A stretch of DNA of 64,000 nt from Bacillota bacterium. GTDB taxonomy: Bacteria > Bacillota > Negativicutes > Sporomusales > CTSoil-080. Numbering within the stretch: position 1 is the stretch's first letter; every line of letters starts with the position of its first letter. The notes below the pieces were generated by a model. That model had not been told where the DNA came from, did not search any database, and worked only from the letters and a program-made list of their open reading frames with translations. The DNA lies in the NCBI GenBank assembly GCA_017889625.1, contig JAGGAD010000023.1, positions 1 to 64,000 of the forward strand. Direction: 5' to 3'. This document shows positions 54,869-63,888 of this stretch, one piece after another. A program made the translations under genes and the position numbers.

Positions 54869-54927
54869 TTGACATTTTTCTTATAAAGGGGTATAGTTAC
54901 CTTTGTTAATTATTAACCATGGTAACT
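54869..54927 (+). promoter_or_regulatory. Promoter and MarR-type operator
   Basis: TTGACA (54869-54874), 17 bases, TATAGT (54892-54897). The arms AGTTACC (54895-54901) and GGTAACT (54921-54927) form a perfect dyad overlapping the -10 and the start site. Repression by the MarR protein encoded next is likely. Confidence 0.65.
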
Positions 54928-54948
54928 GTTTTTGGAAAGGAGACTATT

Positions 54949-55380
54949 TTGCAGGGCTTTTTTCGTCGTTGTTTATTACTAAATAGAGCATTTATCAGTA
55001 AAATGAATGAAGTTCTCGGAGTATATGGCCTTTCTTACTCCAAATGGACGGTTGTTTGTTATGTGAAAGATCATGGATCTTCTATGTTGGTGGATATTGC
55101 AAACCATGCTAATGTAAGAAATCCGGTAATTACTAGGATTGTGCAGAGGTTAGAAGAGAATGGTGTAGTACAGCAAATACCTGGTCTGGATAAACGGGAA
55201 AAAATAATTGAGTTAACGGAAAAAGGCGAGCGGATTTATCAAGAATGCCGCAAAGTTATTGATAACCTGGAACGGAAGGTATTGGCAGGTATTTCCGAAG
55301 AAGAGATAAAAGCAGCGTTTGAAGTTTTTCCTAAAGTACGAGATAATCTAATGGATATAGGTGATAATAAGAATGAATAA
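54949..55380 (+). CDS. MarR-family regulator
   Basis: A 143-residue winged-helix dimer. The recognition region N-V-R-N-P-V-I-T-R-I-V-Q-R-L-E-E-N-G-V-V and wing D-K-R-E-K-I-I-E-L-T-E-K-G are typical. TTG 54949 was chosen because GAAAGGAG lies six bases upstream; ATG 54919 overlaps the operator dyad and lacks a site. It overlaps the start of the MFS gene by eight bases, so the pair is coupled, a common regulator-pump arrangement. The operator at 54895 suggests autorepression. Confidence 0.88.
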   Translation: MQGFFRRCLLLNRAFISKMNEVLGVYGLSYSKWTVVCYVKDHGSSMLVDIANHANVRNPVITRIVQRLEENGVVQQIPGLDKREKIIELTEKGERIYQECRKVIDNLERKVLAGISEEEIKAAFEVFPKVRDNLMDIGDNKNE

Positions 55381-56572
55381 CGTCAAATTATGGACTAGAG
55401 ATTTTTTGATTGATTCAATAACAAATTTGTTTATTTATTTAGCGTTTTATTTGTTGATGGTGACGATAACAACTTATGCAATGGATAATTTACAGGCTTC
55501 GCCAAGTGAGGCTGGACTTGCGTCCGGCATTTTTATTGTCGGGACACTTATTGCTCGGGTTTTTGTGGGAAAAGCGATCGACCGGGTTGGCAGGAAAAAG
55601 ACCCTTTATGTTGGCTTGGTTTTATTTTTAGGGATGACTTTGTTGCATTTTGGCGTAAACAACCTGGTGTTTCTGGTAGTTATTCGTTTTTTGCATGGGG
55701 CAGCATTTGGGATTGCGGCAACAGCGACGGGAACGATTGCCGCGAGTGTCATTCCGCATGAACGGCGGGGTGAAGGGATCAGTTATTATGCAATGAGCCT
55801 TGCGCTGGCTTCAGCAATCGGACCTTTTTTAGGGATGTTTATTAATCAACAGGGCAGCTTTAATATGGTGTTGTTGTTAGCGGCAATTCTAGTGTTAGCA
55901 AGTTTAATTGCAGTGCTATTTTTAAGGGTACCTGAAGCCGAGCTGACGGAAGAGCAATTGGTTAAGATGAAAGGGGTTGCGTTGAGTAATTTCTTCGAAG
56001 CTCAGGCAATTCCGATTTCGCTTGTCAGTATATTTATCGGCTTGGGCTATTCAAGTATTTTGAGTTTCATGGCGGTTTATGCCAGGGAAATAAATTTAGC
56101 TGATGCGGGCAGTTTTTTCTTTATTGTTTATGCGATAGCCACGTTAATTTCCCGACCATTAACTGGTCGCTGGTTTGATCAAAAAGGGGAAAATTTTGTT
56201 ATGTATCCCGCATTCCTGGTCTTTGCACTTAGCTTGGTTATTCTTAGCCAAGCTTATCAGGGCAGCATTCTCTTGTTGGCGGGAATATTTGTGGGCTTTG
56301 GTTATGGGACATTATTGTCGAGTTCTCAAGCGATAGCGGTTAAGGTATCACCGCGCCATCGCTTAGGGTTAGCGACGTCTACTTTTTATATTTTCCTTGA
56401 TGGCGGGGTAGGAATTGGACCATTTTTATTAGGCTTTTTGATTCCAATAACCGGATTCCGCGGATTGTATATGAGTATGGCGATTGTTCTTTTGTGCTGC
56501 ACTTTTTTATATTATTTTTTGCATGGGAGAAAACCGGCAGAGTATGGTGAGGAGCTTGTTACCGAGGGTTAG
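55373..56572 (+). CDS. MFS transporter coupled to MarR
   Basis: A 399-residue, 12-helix major facilitator. Motif A appears as G-K-A-I-D-R-V-G-R-K-K-T after helix 2 and P-L-T-G-R-W-F-D-Q-K-G in the second half, and the central loop is V-P-E-A-E-L-T-E-E-Q. ATG 55373 follows AGGTGAT located inside the MarR gene; the two frames overlap by eight bases. Antibiotic or toxic-compound export under MarR control is the likely role. Terminator at 56716. Confidence 0.88.
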   Translation: MNNVKLWTRDFLIDSITNLFIYLAFYLLMVTITTYAMDNLQASPSEAGLASGIFIVGTLIARVFVGKAIDRVGRKKTLYVGLVLFLGMTLLHFGVNNLVFLVVIRFLHGAAFGIAATATGTIAASVIPHERRGEGISYYAMSLALASAIGPFLGMFINQQGSFNMVLLLAAILVLASLIAVLFLRVPEAELTEEQLVKMKGVALSNFFEAQAIPISLVSIFIGLGYSSILSFMAVYAREINLADAGSFFFIVYAIATLISRPLTGRWFDQKGENFVMYPAFLVFALSLVILSQAYQGSILLLAGIFVGFGYGTLLSSSQAIAVKVSPRHRLGLATSTFYIFLDGGVGIGPFLLGFLIPITGFRGLYMSMAIVLLCCTFLYYFLHGRKPAEYGEELVTEG

Positions 56573-56715
56573 TCGGTAGGAGGCAAAAACAGAAAGCAGC
56601 AGTTTTTCTTAGTTGTTCCGGTTTTGACAATACGGCTTAAGCAAAACGGAGTAAGATAGGATTAAAATTATATACTGGACAGCAAACATTTGAGGATTGT
56701 TGGCTTGGCAATGTG

Positions 56716-56770
56716 GCCAGGGAAATGTGATCACAACATGGTGATAGTATTTCCCTGGCTAATTTTTTTG
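56716..56770 (+). terminator. Terminator after the MFS gene
   Basis: GCCAGGGAAAT (56716-56726) pairs perfectly with ATTTCCCTGGC (56749-56759), then T-run. Confidence 0.88.
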
Positions 56771-56859
56771 TTCGGTACTGTGAGGAGGAGTTACATCACA
56801 AGTTTATTTTATAAAAGGTAAATGGCTATTTTTATTGTTTAGAGAGGAAGGGATAGATT

Positions 56860-58083
56860 ATGGCTAATACAGTAGTAAAAATTAATTTAGAAAAATACGA
56901 TCTTGATGGTGAAGCGATATTGGTCGTAGATACTGTTGAACGAAGTGTTCCGGCCAAAGGCGGAATCAGGGTACGGGAAAATTTAGCGGAAGAAGAGGTG
57001 GCCGCTTTATCGGCAGAAATGACAAGAAAGTGCATTTTGGCTGATATTCCGTTTGGTGGGGCTAAAGGCGGGATTCGGTTAGCTGACTTGAAACAGGTGG
57101 ATAAGGCCATGTACGCGTTTGGCAGAGAGCTTGCTAAAATTGATTTTATCCCTTATCGCTGGTGTGCCGCACCGGATGTAAATACGGATAGCAAGGCGGT
57201 AGATTCTTTTATTGCCGGGTGTGCTTCGGTTATCGGCTGGCGAAAAGCCCGGTTGGCGGCAACCGGAAAAAGTACGGGGATTCCTCACGAACTTGGCAGT
57301 ACCGCTTATGGGGTTGTCTTGAGCATTGAAGAGACGCTTAAGCAAATGTCGCTTAAGTTTAAACTGCAAGGCGCGACGGCAATTGTTGAAGGTACCGGTG
57401 AGGTTGGTGGTAACGCAATTCCACTGTTAATAGAAAAAGGTGTAACTATCCTTGGCATAAGTGATATTAGTGGTGCGTTATATTGTGCTGCAGGTCTTGA
57501 AGGAACTGCTTTGCGCCAGTTGATTGAGGAGAAGCGGCTGATAAAAGATGCCGTGGCAAGTTTTAACGGAGCGATATATGAGGCTAATCCTGGTTCTTTG
57601 TTAACGAAACCGGCGGATATTCTTTTGTTAGCGGGCCCAGGCCGCAGTATTAATGAGGATAACTGCCGGGAAGTAAAAGTAAAGCTGATTGCCGAAGGCG
57701 CTAATATTGCGTATGTCAATAATGAATTGAGAAATGTGGTTCATGGCAGAGGAATTTACTCAATCCCCGGAATTATAGCTAATTCTGGCGGCGTAATATC
57801 AAGCTATGAGGAATGGATCATGGAAACGGAAAATCTGATGCATTTATCTATCGAAGCGAAGTGGCTTCGAGTAAAGCAGTCGATAGCGAAAAGAGTTAGC
57901 CGTAATATTCAAGAGTTATGTGCCAAGTCGGTTCAGCAGCCAGGGGTTAATCTGTATGAGTGTGCATTAGCGATGGTAGAGGAAAGAATGGCGGATGCTC
58001 GGCAGGAAAACAAAAAACTGCGGGTTTTAACGAAAAACATTAATAAAGAGTTGGAAGAAAAATTTGCAGTTTTTACTTGTTAG
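56860..58083 (+). CDS. Glu/Leu/Phe/Val dehydrogenase-family enzyme
   Basis: A 407-residue oxidative deaminase-like enzyme. S-V-P-A-K-G-G-I-R and the catalytic-lysine block P-F-G-G-A-K-G-G-I are conserved, as is P-D-V-N-T-D. The NAD-binding loop reads V-E-G-T-G-E-V-G-G rather than the usual G-x-G-N-V-G, and the N-terminal domain is about 30 residues shorter than in glutamate dehydrogenases. I-A-N-S-G-G-V-I-S-S-Y-E-E-W matches the family substrate loop. ATG 56860 follows AGAGAGGAAGGG. Its place before Rid, permease and OCD-like genes suggests a catabolic amino-acid dehydrogenase, possibly not specific for glutamate. Confidence 0.85.
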   Translation: MANTVVKINLEKYDLDGEAILVVDTVERSVPAKGGIRVRENLAEEEVAALSAEMTRKCILADIPFGGAKGGIRLADLKQVDKAMYAFGRELAKIDFIPYRWCAAPDVNTDSKAVDSFIAGCASVIGWRKARLAATGKSTGIPHELGSTAYGVVLSIEETLKQMSLKFKLQGATAIVEGTGEVGGNAIPLLIEKGVTILGISDISGALYCAAGLEGTALRQLIEEKRLIKDAVASFNGAIYEANPGSLLTKPADILLLAGPGRSINEDNCREVKVKLIAEGANIAYVNNELRNVVHGRGIYSIPGIIANSGGVISSYEEWIMETENLMHLSIEAKWLRVKQSIAKRVSRNIQELCAKSVQQPGVNLYECALAMVEERMADARQENKKLRVLTKNINKELEEKFAVFTC

Positions 58084-58153
58084 TTAGTACCGATTTTACC
58101 AATACAGATGCTGCGAAAAATAGTATTATAATAAATAAGAGAAAGATGTAGTG

Positions 58154-58233
58154 ATGTACATCGCTCAAATAATAATCGGCAGAGTCGCCTCAATAGTACT
58201 ACTTAGGTAGTGGTGCTATTGAGGCGCTTATTT
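58154..58233 (+). promoter_or_regulatory. Leader hairpin before ridA, weakly related to element A/B
   Basis: A block ATCGCT-CAAATAAT...AGAGT recalls the core of the repeats at 16601 and 52937. It is followed by a strong terminator hairpin: CGCCTCAATAG (58186-58196) with its complement (58216-58226), then a T-run. It may be a third, divergent copy or a coincidence. Confidence 0.4.
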
Positions 58234-58272
58234 TTTAATCGCCGATGCAGAAATAAAACAAGAGGTGGAAAG

Positions 58273-58680
58273 ATGAATTTAGAACGTACCAATTATTCTT
58301 CAGGGGCTCCGTTAGAAGCCAAATCCGGCTACAGCCGAGTAGTAAAAGTAGGACCATTTGTTTATGTTGGCGGTACCACCGCGGTACAGCCGGATGGCAC
58401 TGTGTATGGGGAAAATGACGGTTATGGTCAAGCTAAATTTGTTTTTGAAAAAATGTTAAAATGTATGGCGGAAGCTGGGGGCGCGGCTAGTGAGGTTGTC
58501 AAAGTAAAGTTGTATACGACCGACATGAGCCGGGCCGGGGAATATGCTAAAGCGTATTCGGAAATATTCAAAGAGATTAAACCTTTGTTTACGATGGTAG
58601 GAATTGCTGCTCTAAATCGTCCCAGTCAACTGGTAGAAATTGAAATAGATGCTATTATTGGTTCTGCTCAGAAATTATAA
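58273..58680 (+). CDS. RidA/YjgF-family protein
   Basis: A 135-residue Rid-superfamily protein. The start S-G-A-P-L-E-A-K-S-G-Y-S-R-V-V-K-V-G is found in one of the Rid subfamilies associated with amine and amino-acid catabolism, and the end N-R-P-S-Q-L-V-E-I-E-I-D-A-I-I is the usual strand pair. Rid proteins hydrolyse reactive enamine/imine intermediates made by PLP enzymes and amino-acid oxidases. ATG 58273 follows AGAGGTGG. Next to dehydrogenase, permease and OCD-like/oxidase genes, an imine-scavenging role is well supported by context. Confidence 0.88.
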   Translation: MNLERTNYSSGAPLEAKSGYSRVVKVGPFVYVGGTTAVQPDGTVYGENDGYGQAKFVFEKMLKCMAEAGGAASEVVKVKLYTTDMSRAGEYAKAYSEIFKEIKPLFTMVGIAALNRPSQLVEIEIDAIIGSAQKL

Positions 58681-58758
58681 TAAATAGCTAGGGATTATAA
58701 TGGTGTAAGGGTTATTGGTTTTATCGAAATAAGTATAGCGATGATTTGTTAGTGGATT

Positions 58759-58813
58759 AACCACAAAGCTTTTGGTTGCACAATGACGTGTACTCCAAGG
58801 GGTTGTGGTTTTT
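58759..58813 (+). terminator. Terminator after ridA
   Basis: AACCACAA (58759-58766) pairs with TTGTGGTT (58803-58810), with further pairing inside, then T-run. Confidence 0.75.
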
Positions 58814-58900
58814 TGTTTTTATGAAACCAGGCAGTGGACAATTAATCACAGGAAAAACAAAGGAGCTGTTAATTTCCGCAAAGTAAAAGGAGGAGTTATT

Positions 58901-60274
58901 ATGATTGAACAGTTTGGGTATAAGCAAGAATTTAAACGAGCATTATCTTTACGGGATTTGGTTTTATTTGGAATGACTTTTATGTCGCCGACAGCAACGA
59001 TGACGTTGTTTGGGATTATGTCGACAAATTCGCAAAACCATGCGGTATTATCTTATGTATTTGGTTTTATCGCCATGATGTTTACTGCGATGAGTTACGG
59101 AAAAATGGTAGAAGAGTTTCCTGTTGCCGGCTCTACTTATAGCTATACGCAACGGGCAATTGATTCAAAATTAGGGTTTGTAGCCGGTTGGGTAATGTTG
59201 CTGGATTATATGTTAATTCCTCTGCTGTTATATATTGTAAGTGCAAATTATGCGCATGCGCTAATGCCGATGATTCCCTATTGGGCCTGGATTTTAATAT
59301 TTGTAATTCCGGTTACAATTGTTAATTACCGGGGGGTGGAAGTGGCGGCAAAGGTGAACTTGGTGATCACGGTGATATTGTTTGCTTCGGTTCTGGCTTT
59401 TGTTATTGCCGCCGTTGGCTATGCGGCTGGAAATTCTATGCCGGTATTTGAATTAAAGGCTATATATAACAGTGAGACATTTTCGGTAACTGGGGTAGTG
59501 GCGGGGGCCGCTATGGCAGTGCTTTCTTACCTAGGGTTTGATGGTATAACGACATTATCGGAAGAAGCTAATGTCAGCAGTGATAAAATCAAGAAGGCCA
59601 TTATTTGCGCGTGCGTTTTTCAAACCATTATCTTTGTAGCGGTTGCTTATTTTGCAACAATGTACGCTCCGGATTACACGGCCTTTGCTGATTTAGACAC
59701 GATTTTTTACGATATAACTTATAAAGTAGGCGGAGCGGCATTACAGCTTTTTGTTACTCTGGTGATTATTATTTCCGGTCCCGCTACCGCGTTAGCCGGA
59801 CAGTCTTCCGCCAGCCGGCTGTTGTTTGGGATGGGACGGGATAACTTAATTTCCAAGAAGATATTTGCGCATATTCACCCTAAATATAAAACGCCCTCGT
59901 ACAGCATAATTATTATGGGCATTCTTGGCGCAATCGGCGGCTTGACTGTTAGTATGGAAATCGTAACGGATATTGTAACTTTTGGTGGCTTGATTGGCTT
60001 TATTTGCGTGAATTTTGCGGTGTTCTATTATTTCGCGCTAAAAAAAGGAAAATATAACTTATTTAGTAACATTATCTTCCCTTTTCTTGGCGTTCTAAGT
60101 TGTGGCTATATATTGTGTAATTTGTCGGATATCGGAAAAATTGTTGGTTTCAGCTGGATGGGCTTAGGAATCGTTTATTTAGTAATGCGTTCGGCCGGTT
60201 CTAGTAAATTTAGACAGTTACTTAGCAATAAGCATGACCTGGTTCAGGCAGAAGCGGCTTTTGAAAAGACGTGA
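58901..60274 (+). CDS. APC-superfamily amino acid/amine permease
   Basis: A 457-residue permease with about 12 transmembrane helices. The opening S-L-R-D-L-V-L-F-G-M-T-F-M-S-P-T-A-T is the unwound helix-1 substrate region of the APC family; E-F-P-V-A-G-S-T-Y-S-Y-T-Q-R marks helix 3 and L-G-F-D-G-I-T-T-L-S-E-E helix 6. PuuP- and putrescine-importer-like transporters share this pattern. ATG 58901 follows AGGAGG. Its neighbours suggest it imports the amine or amino acid degraded by the locus. Confidence 0.9.
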   Translation: MIEQFGYKQEFKRALSLRDLVLFGMTFMSPTATMTLFGIMSTNSQNHAVLSYVFGFIAMMFTAMSYGKMVEEFPVAGSTYSYTQRAIDSKLGFVAGWVMLLDYMLIPLLLYIVSANYAHALMPMIPYWAWILIFVIPVTIVNYRGVEVAAKVNLVITVILFASVLAFVIAAVGYAAGNSMPVFELKAIYNSETFSVTGVVAGAAMAVLSYLGFDGITTLSEEANVSSDKIKKAIICACVFQTIIFVAVAYFATMYAPDYTAFADLDTIFYDITYKVGGAALQLFVTLVIIISGPATALAGQSSASRLLFGMGRDNLISKKIFAHIHPKYKTPSYSIIIMGILGAIGGLTVSMEIVTDIVTFGGLIGFICVNFAVFYYFALKKGKYNLFSNIIFPFLGVLSCGYILCNLSDIGKIVGFSWMGLGIVYLVMRSAGSSKFRQLLSNKHDLVQAEAAFEKT

Positions 60275-60320
60275 ATTTAAATCGGTTATCAGTTAGAGGA
60301 CAAAAAGGTAGACTATATGT

Positions 60321-60364
60321 CGCGTAGTATTGATGCTACAACGGCGTTTCATCAATATTACGCG
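60321..60364. repeat. 15-base inverted repeat
   Basis: CGCGTAGTATTGATG (60321-60335) and CATCAATATTACGCG (60350-60364) pair with a single G-T position. No T-run follows; it lies between the permease and zinc-ribbon genes. Confidence 0.5.
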
Positions 60365-60448
60365 GTAAGTATTCCGTTTTTAACAATACAAGCTGCCGTA
60401 ATAATATTAAAATTAGAGTTGTGGTTGTAATATGAGAGAGGTGTTAGT

Positions 60449-60634
60449 ATGGTTGAACGCTTAAATCCATTTTCAGTATGTCCGGCCTGTGGCAGTGTTG
60501 CAACATGGGACAGCTATAAACAGAAAAATATTTGTAGAGAATGCGAGCAGATACGGAAAATTTTTAAAGGACCGATTGAAATTAACCCGGCTGTAAGTAG
60601 GCAGGATGTACTCGAAAAAAATGCCAGCGATTAA
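60449..60634 (+). CDS. Zinc-ribbon small protein
   Basis: A 61-residue protein with C-P-A-C-G (residues 11-15) and C-R-E-C-E (31-35), one treble-clef or zinc-ribbon site. The rest is short and polar. ATG 60449 follows GAGAGGTG. Function unknown; it is in the amine/amino-acid locus and may be an accessory or regulatory peptide. Confidence 0.65.
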   Translation: MVERLNPFSVCPACGSVATWDSYKQKNICRECEQIRKIFKGPIEINPAVSRQDVLEKNASD

Positions 60635-60756
60635 AGTGGATGTCAGTTTTTATTTGGGAGAGAAATAGTTTATTGGCTGCGAAACCGTTTTAGTTCTGAT
60701 TTTTACTATAATTTCGTGGCCGTATATTTTAAAATAAAGATAAGTTAATGAGACAA

Positions 60757-60798
60757 AGGCGTCTGATTCCTGCGGGAGTTAGACGCCTAAATTTTTAG
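60757..60798 (+). terminator. Terminator upstream of the OCD-like gene
   Basis: AGGCGTCT (60757-60764) pairs with AGACGCCT (60781-60788), followed by AAATTTTTA. Confidence 0.75.
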
Positions 60799-60810
60799 GG
60801 GGTAATAATT

Positions 60811-61941
60811 ATGCTACCAGCAATTGATTTTTTGTATTTGAATGAGGAAGATATGATAAAAGCAGGCGTTATGGATATGAAGGGCTGTATCGAAGCGATG
60901 GAGGATATGTTAAAGGCGATGAACGTCGGTGACTATGTGATGGGGGGAGCTAACCACAACTCGCATGGGGTTATGGTTACGTTTCCCGAAAAATCGCCAT
61001 TTCCGAATATGCCGGTCGACGGACCTGACAGAAGATTTATGGCGATGCCGGCATATTTGGGGGGCAAATTTGATATGGCGGGGATGAAATGGTACGGGTC
61101 CAATGTAGCCAACCGGGGAAAAGGGCTGCCTCGTTCGATCCTGATGTTAATGCTCAATGATAAAGATACGGGAGCGCCAAAGGCATTAATGTCAGCCAAT
61201 ATATTAAGTGCTTACCGCACCGGAGCCATACCGGGCGTAGGGGTCAAGCATCTGGCGATAAAGGATGCTAAGGTTGTCGCAATTGATGGACCGGGGATTA
61301 TGAATCGAACCGCGTTAAAAGCCTGTCTCTGTGCTCGTCCAAAGATTGATACGGTTAAAATTCATGGACGGGGGAAGGCATCAATAGATAAATTTATCAC
61401 TCATGTAAAAGAAAACTATCCGCAGATAAAAACAATAGAAGTTGCCGATAGCCTTCAAGAAGCAATTAAGGATGCGGATATTATTAGTTCTGCGACATCA
61501 GGCACCGTGGGGTCAGCTACTCATCCTTATATAAAAGAAGAATGGATAAAACCAGGGGCGTTACTTTGTTTGCCGGCTAATATCCGCTTCGATGATGACT
61601 TTATTCTTAACCGGGCGAAGAACGTTGTCGATAATATAAAACTTTATGAAGCTTGGGCGGAAGAACTGCCGTATCCAGGGTTTGAAATAGTCGGGTTGAT
61701 CGGGGTGCATTTTATGGATCTAGTCCATGATGGTAAGATGGCACCATCGCAAATTGATGATTTAGGCGATATTTTGCTGGGCAAGAAACCTGGTCGTAAG
61801 GATGATGAGGAAATAATCATTTATTCTGTTGGCGGAATGCCGGTTGAGGATGTTGCTTGGGGGACAATGATTTACCGTAATGCGCTAAAAATGGGTATCG
61901 GTCAAAAGTTAAATCTTTGGGATAAACCAGCAATGGCTTGA
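60811..61941 (+). CDS. Ornithine cyclodeaminase/mu-crystallin-family enzyme
   Basis: A 376-residue NAD(P)-dependent protein of the OCD/mu-crystallin family. The central Rossmann part starts near residue 145 (V-V-A-I-D-G-P-G-I-M-N-R-T-A), with G-P-G-I-M in place of the usual G-x-G-x-Q, and S-A-Y-R-T-G-A is the conserved substrate loop. M-K-W-Y-G-S-N is the catalytic-lysine segment. Family members deaminate ornithine or reduce cyclic imines and ketimines. A related branch has been called tyramine oxidase subunit B; I cannot verify that here. ATG 60811 follows AGGGGG. It is directly upstream of the HcnABC-like oxidase genes, 22 bases away. Confidence 0.82.
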   Translation: MLPAIDFLYLNEEDMIKAGVMDMKGCIEAMEDMLKAMNVGDYVMGGANHNSHGVMVTFPEKSPFPNMPVDGPDRRFMAMPAYLGGKFDMAGMKWYGSNVANRGKGLPRSILMLMLNDKDTGAPKALMSANILSAYRTGAIPGVGVKHLAIKDAKVVAIDGPGIMNRTALKACLCARPKIDTVKIHGRGKASIDKFITHVKENYPQIKTIEVADSLQEAIKDADIISSATSGTVGSATHPYIKEEWIKPGALLCLPANIRFDDDFILNRAKNVVDNIKLYEAWAEELPYPGFEIVGLIGVHFMDLVHDGKMAPSQIDDLGDILLGKKPGRKDDEEIIIYSVGGMPVEDVAWGTMIYRNALKMGIGQKLNLWDKPAMA

Positions 61942-61963
61942 GTATACGATAGGGAGCGAGCAT

Positions 61964-62302
61964 ATGAACAGCAGAATAAAAGAGCATCCGATCTTAGGTA
62001 AAATAGAAAAGGGACGGCGCGTAACGTTTTCGCATGATGGTAATATTATTGAAGGTTTTGAGGGTGAGCCGATTTCGGCCGCTCTTAAGGCGGCAGGAGT
62101 TATGGTTCACCGCCATACGCAGAAATATGGCGCTCCGCGCGGCATATTCTGTGCAATTGGCCGTTGTACTGATTGTGTCATGGTTGTTGATGGTAAACCG
62201 AATATCCGAACATGCATAACGCCTCTGGCGGAAGGCATGATTGTAGAAACCCAGTATGGTGTTTCCGCTAAGAGTACGAACAAAGCGGAGGGAATGGCAT
62301 GA
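61964..62302 (+). CDS. (2Fe-2S) ferredoxin-like subunit, HcnA/SoxA-N type
   Basis: A 112-residue protein. The [2Fe-2S] ligands lie in F-C-A-I-G-R-C-T-D-C...R-T-C, with an R-x-H-T-Q-K-Y-G-A-P-R-G preface, the signature of the small subunit (or N-terminal domain) of HcnABC, opine/octopine and D-hydroxyproline dehydrogenases. ATG 61964 follows AGGGAGCG. It overlaps the FAD subunit gene by four bases (ATGA), so stoichiometric complex formation is expected. Confidence 0.9.
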   Translation: MNSRIKEHPILGKIEKGRRVTFSHDGNIIEGFEGEPISAALKAAGVMVHRHTQKYGAPRGIFCAIGRCTDCVMVVDGKPNIRTCITPLAEGMIVETQYGVSAKSTNKAEGMA

Positions 62303-63888
62303 AAAGATATGATTTGATTGTAGTTGGCGCAGGTCCTGCCGGCCTTTCCGCAGCGGTTGAAGCCGCAAAATACGGATTAAAAGTGGTTGTTTTTGATGAA
62401 AATGCCAATCCAGGCGGACAGCTTTTTAAGCAAGTTCATAAGTTCTTTGGTTCTAAAGAGCATAAGGCAAAAATTCGCGGGTTTCGAATTGGCAGTCAAT
62501 TGCTGGAAGAAGCCAATAATCTTGGGGTTGAGGTCGTTTTAAATGCTACGGTAGCGGGGCTGTTTCAGGATAAGGAAATAACGGTTCGGATCAAGGATTC
62601 GATTCAGCATTATAAAGGTGATGCGATTCTTGTTGCTACTGGTGCGGCAGAGAATATGGTTCCGTTTAAGGGTTGGACGCTTCCCGGTGTAATTGGGGCT
62701 GGAGCAGCTCAGACGATGATGAATTTACATGGTGTTGTACCGGGACAAAAGATATTGATGCTCGGGTCGGGAAATGTCGGGCTGGTGGTTAGTTATCAGC
62801 TATTGCAAGCTGGCTGTGAAGTAGTAGCGCTGGTTGATGCCGCACCAAAAATCGGCGGCTATGGTGTACATGCCGCAAAGCTTGCGCGAACCGGGGTACC
62901 GTTCTATTTATCCCATACTATTATTAAGGCTGAGGGTACTGATTGTGTGACTGGCGTTACTATTGCTGAAGTAGATAAGACATGGAAAACTATCCCTGGA
63001 ACAGCGAAGAGCTTAGCAGTAGATACGATTTGCCTGGCGGTTGGACTTTCGCCGATGGCTCAACTTCTTAAAATGGCGGGTTGTATAATGGAGGATAATC
63101 CGAAAAAAGGCGGTCAGGTTCCGGTGTGTAATGCTTATGGCGAAACATCGCTGCGGGGAGTTTTTGTGGCAGGCGATGTTTCGGGGGTTGAGGAAGCAAG
63201 TTCGGCGATGATTGAGGGGCGTATTGCCGGTATTGCCGCTGCTGAATATTTGGGATATATCGATAAAGCTGTATTGACCGAAGTGGCTGAGGCTCTTGAA
63301 AGTGCCTTGAGCAGTCTGCGGCAAGGCATGTTTGCTGTGGAAAACAGGGGTAAAAATATTGAGAAGACGGATGAGGGGTATGTGGTTTCCCAGCATCTTT
63401 TGAAAAAAGGATATTTTCAAGATGCTGAAGTCGAGAAATATCCAGGAGTCACGCGGCAGCCTGGGGTTCATGCTGTGATCGAGTGTTCGCAGAATATACC
63501 GTGTAATCCTTGCCAGGATGCGTGTCCAAGGCATTGTATTAAGATTGGCGACAAGATTACCTCTTTGCCGGTTGTCGATGAGACGGCAAATTGCAGTGGC
63601 TGTGGTATGTGTGTGGCGGCTTGTTCTGGGCAGGCGATATTCTTGGTGAATGAAGGCTATGAGGCTGGGTACGCAAGTATAACAATTCCTTATGAATTTT
63701 TGCCGCTGCCAGGAGAAGGTGATCGTGGTTGGGCCTTGGATCGCGGGGGTTCAAAAGTTTGTGCGGCTGAGGTTGTGAAGGTGCAGACTGCACCAGTTTT
63801 TGATCATACCAGTTTGTTGACAATAAAAGTACCTGTTGCGATGGCAATGAAGGCACGATTCTTCAAGGAGGACAATTGTCATGCATAA
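62299..63888 (+). CDS. FAD-dependent oxidoreductase with ferredoxin domain, HcnB-like
   Basis: A 529-residue subunit. The FAD-binding Rossmann is at the start (V-V-G-A-G-P-A-G-L-S-A-A) and a second dinucleotide fold near residue 150 (L-M-L-G-S-G-N-V-G-L). G-V-F-V-A-G-D-V-S-G-V closes the FAD site. The C-terminal part (about 390-450) holds C-x4-C-x2-C-x3-C-P and C-S-G-C-G-M-C-V-A-A-C, a 2[4Fe-4S] ferredoxin-like module that plain HcnB and SoxA subunits lack. It probably passes electrons from amine oxidation to a carrier. Coupled to genes on both sides by overlap. Confidence 0.9.
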   Translation: MKRYDLIVVGAGPAGLSAAVEAAKYGLKVVVFDENANPGGQLFKQVHKFFGSKEHKAKIRGFRIGSQLLEEANNLGVEVVLNATVAGLFQDKEITVRIKDSIQHYKGDAILVATGAAENMVPFKGWTLPGVIGAGAAQTMMNLHGVVPGQKILMLGSGNVGLVVSYQLLQAGCEVVALVDAAPKIGGYGVHAAKLARTGVPFYLSHTIIKAEGTDCVTGVTIAEVDKTWKTIPGTAKSLAVDTICLAVGLSPMAQLLKMAGCIMEDNPKKGGQVPVCNAYGETSLRGVFVAGDVSGVEEASSAMIEGRIAGIAAAEYLGYIDKAVLTEVAEALESALSSLRQGMFAVENRGKNIEKTDEGYVVSQHLLKKGYFQDAEVEKYPGVTRQPGVHAVIECSQNIPCNPCQDACPRHCIKIGDKITSLPVVDETANCSGCGMCVAACSGQAIFLVNEGYEAGYASITIPYEFLPLPGEGDRGWALDRGGSKVCAAEVVKVQTAPVFDHTSLLTIKVPVAMAMKARFFKEDNCHA

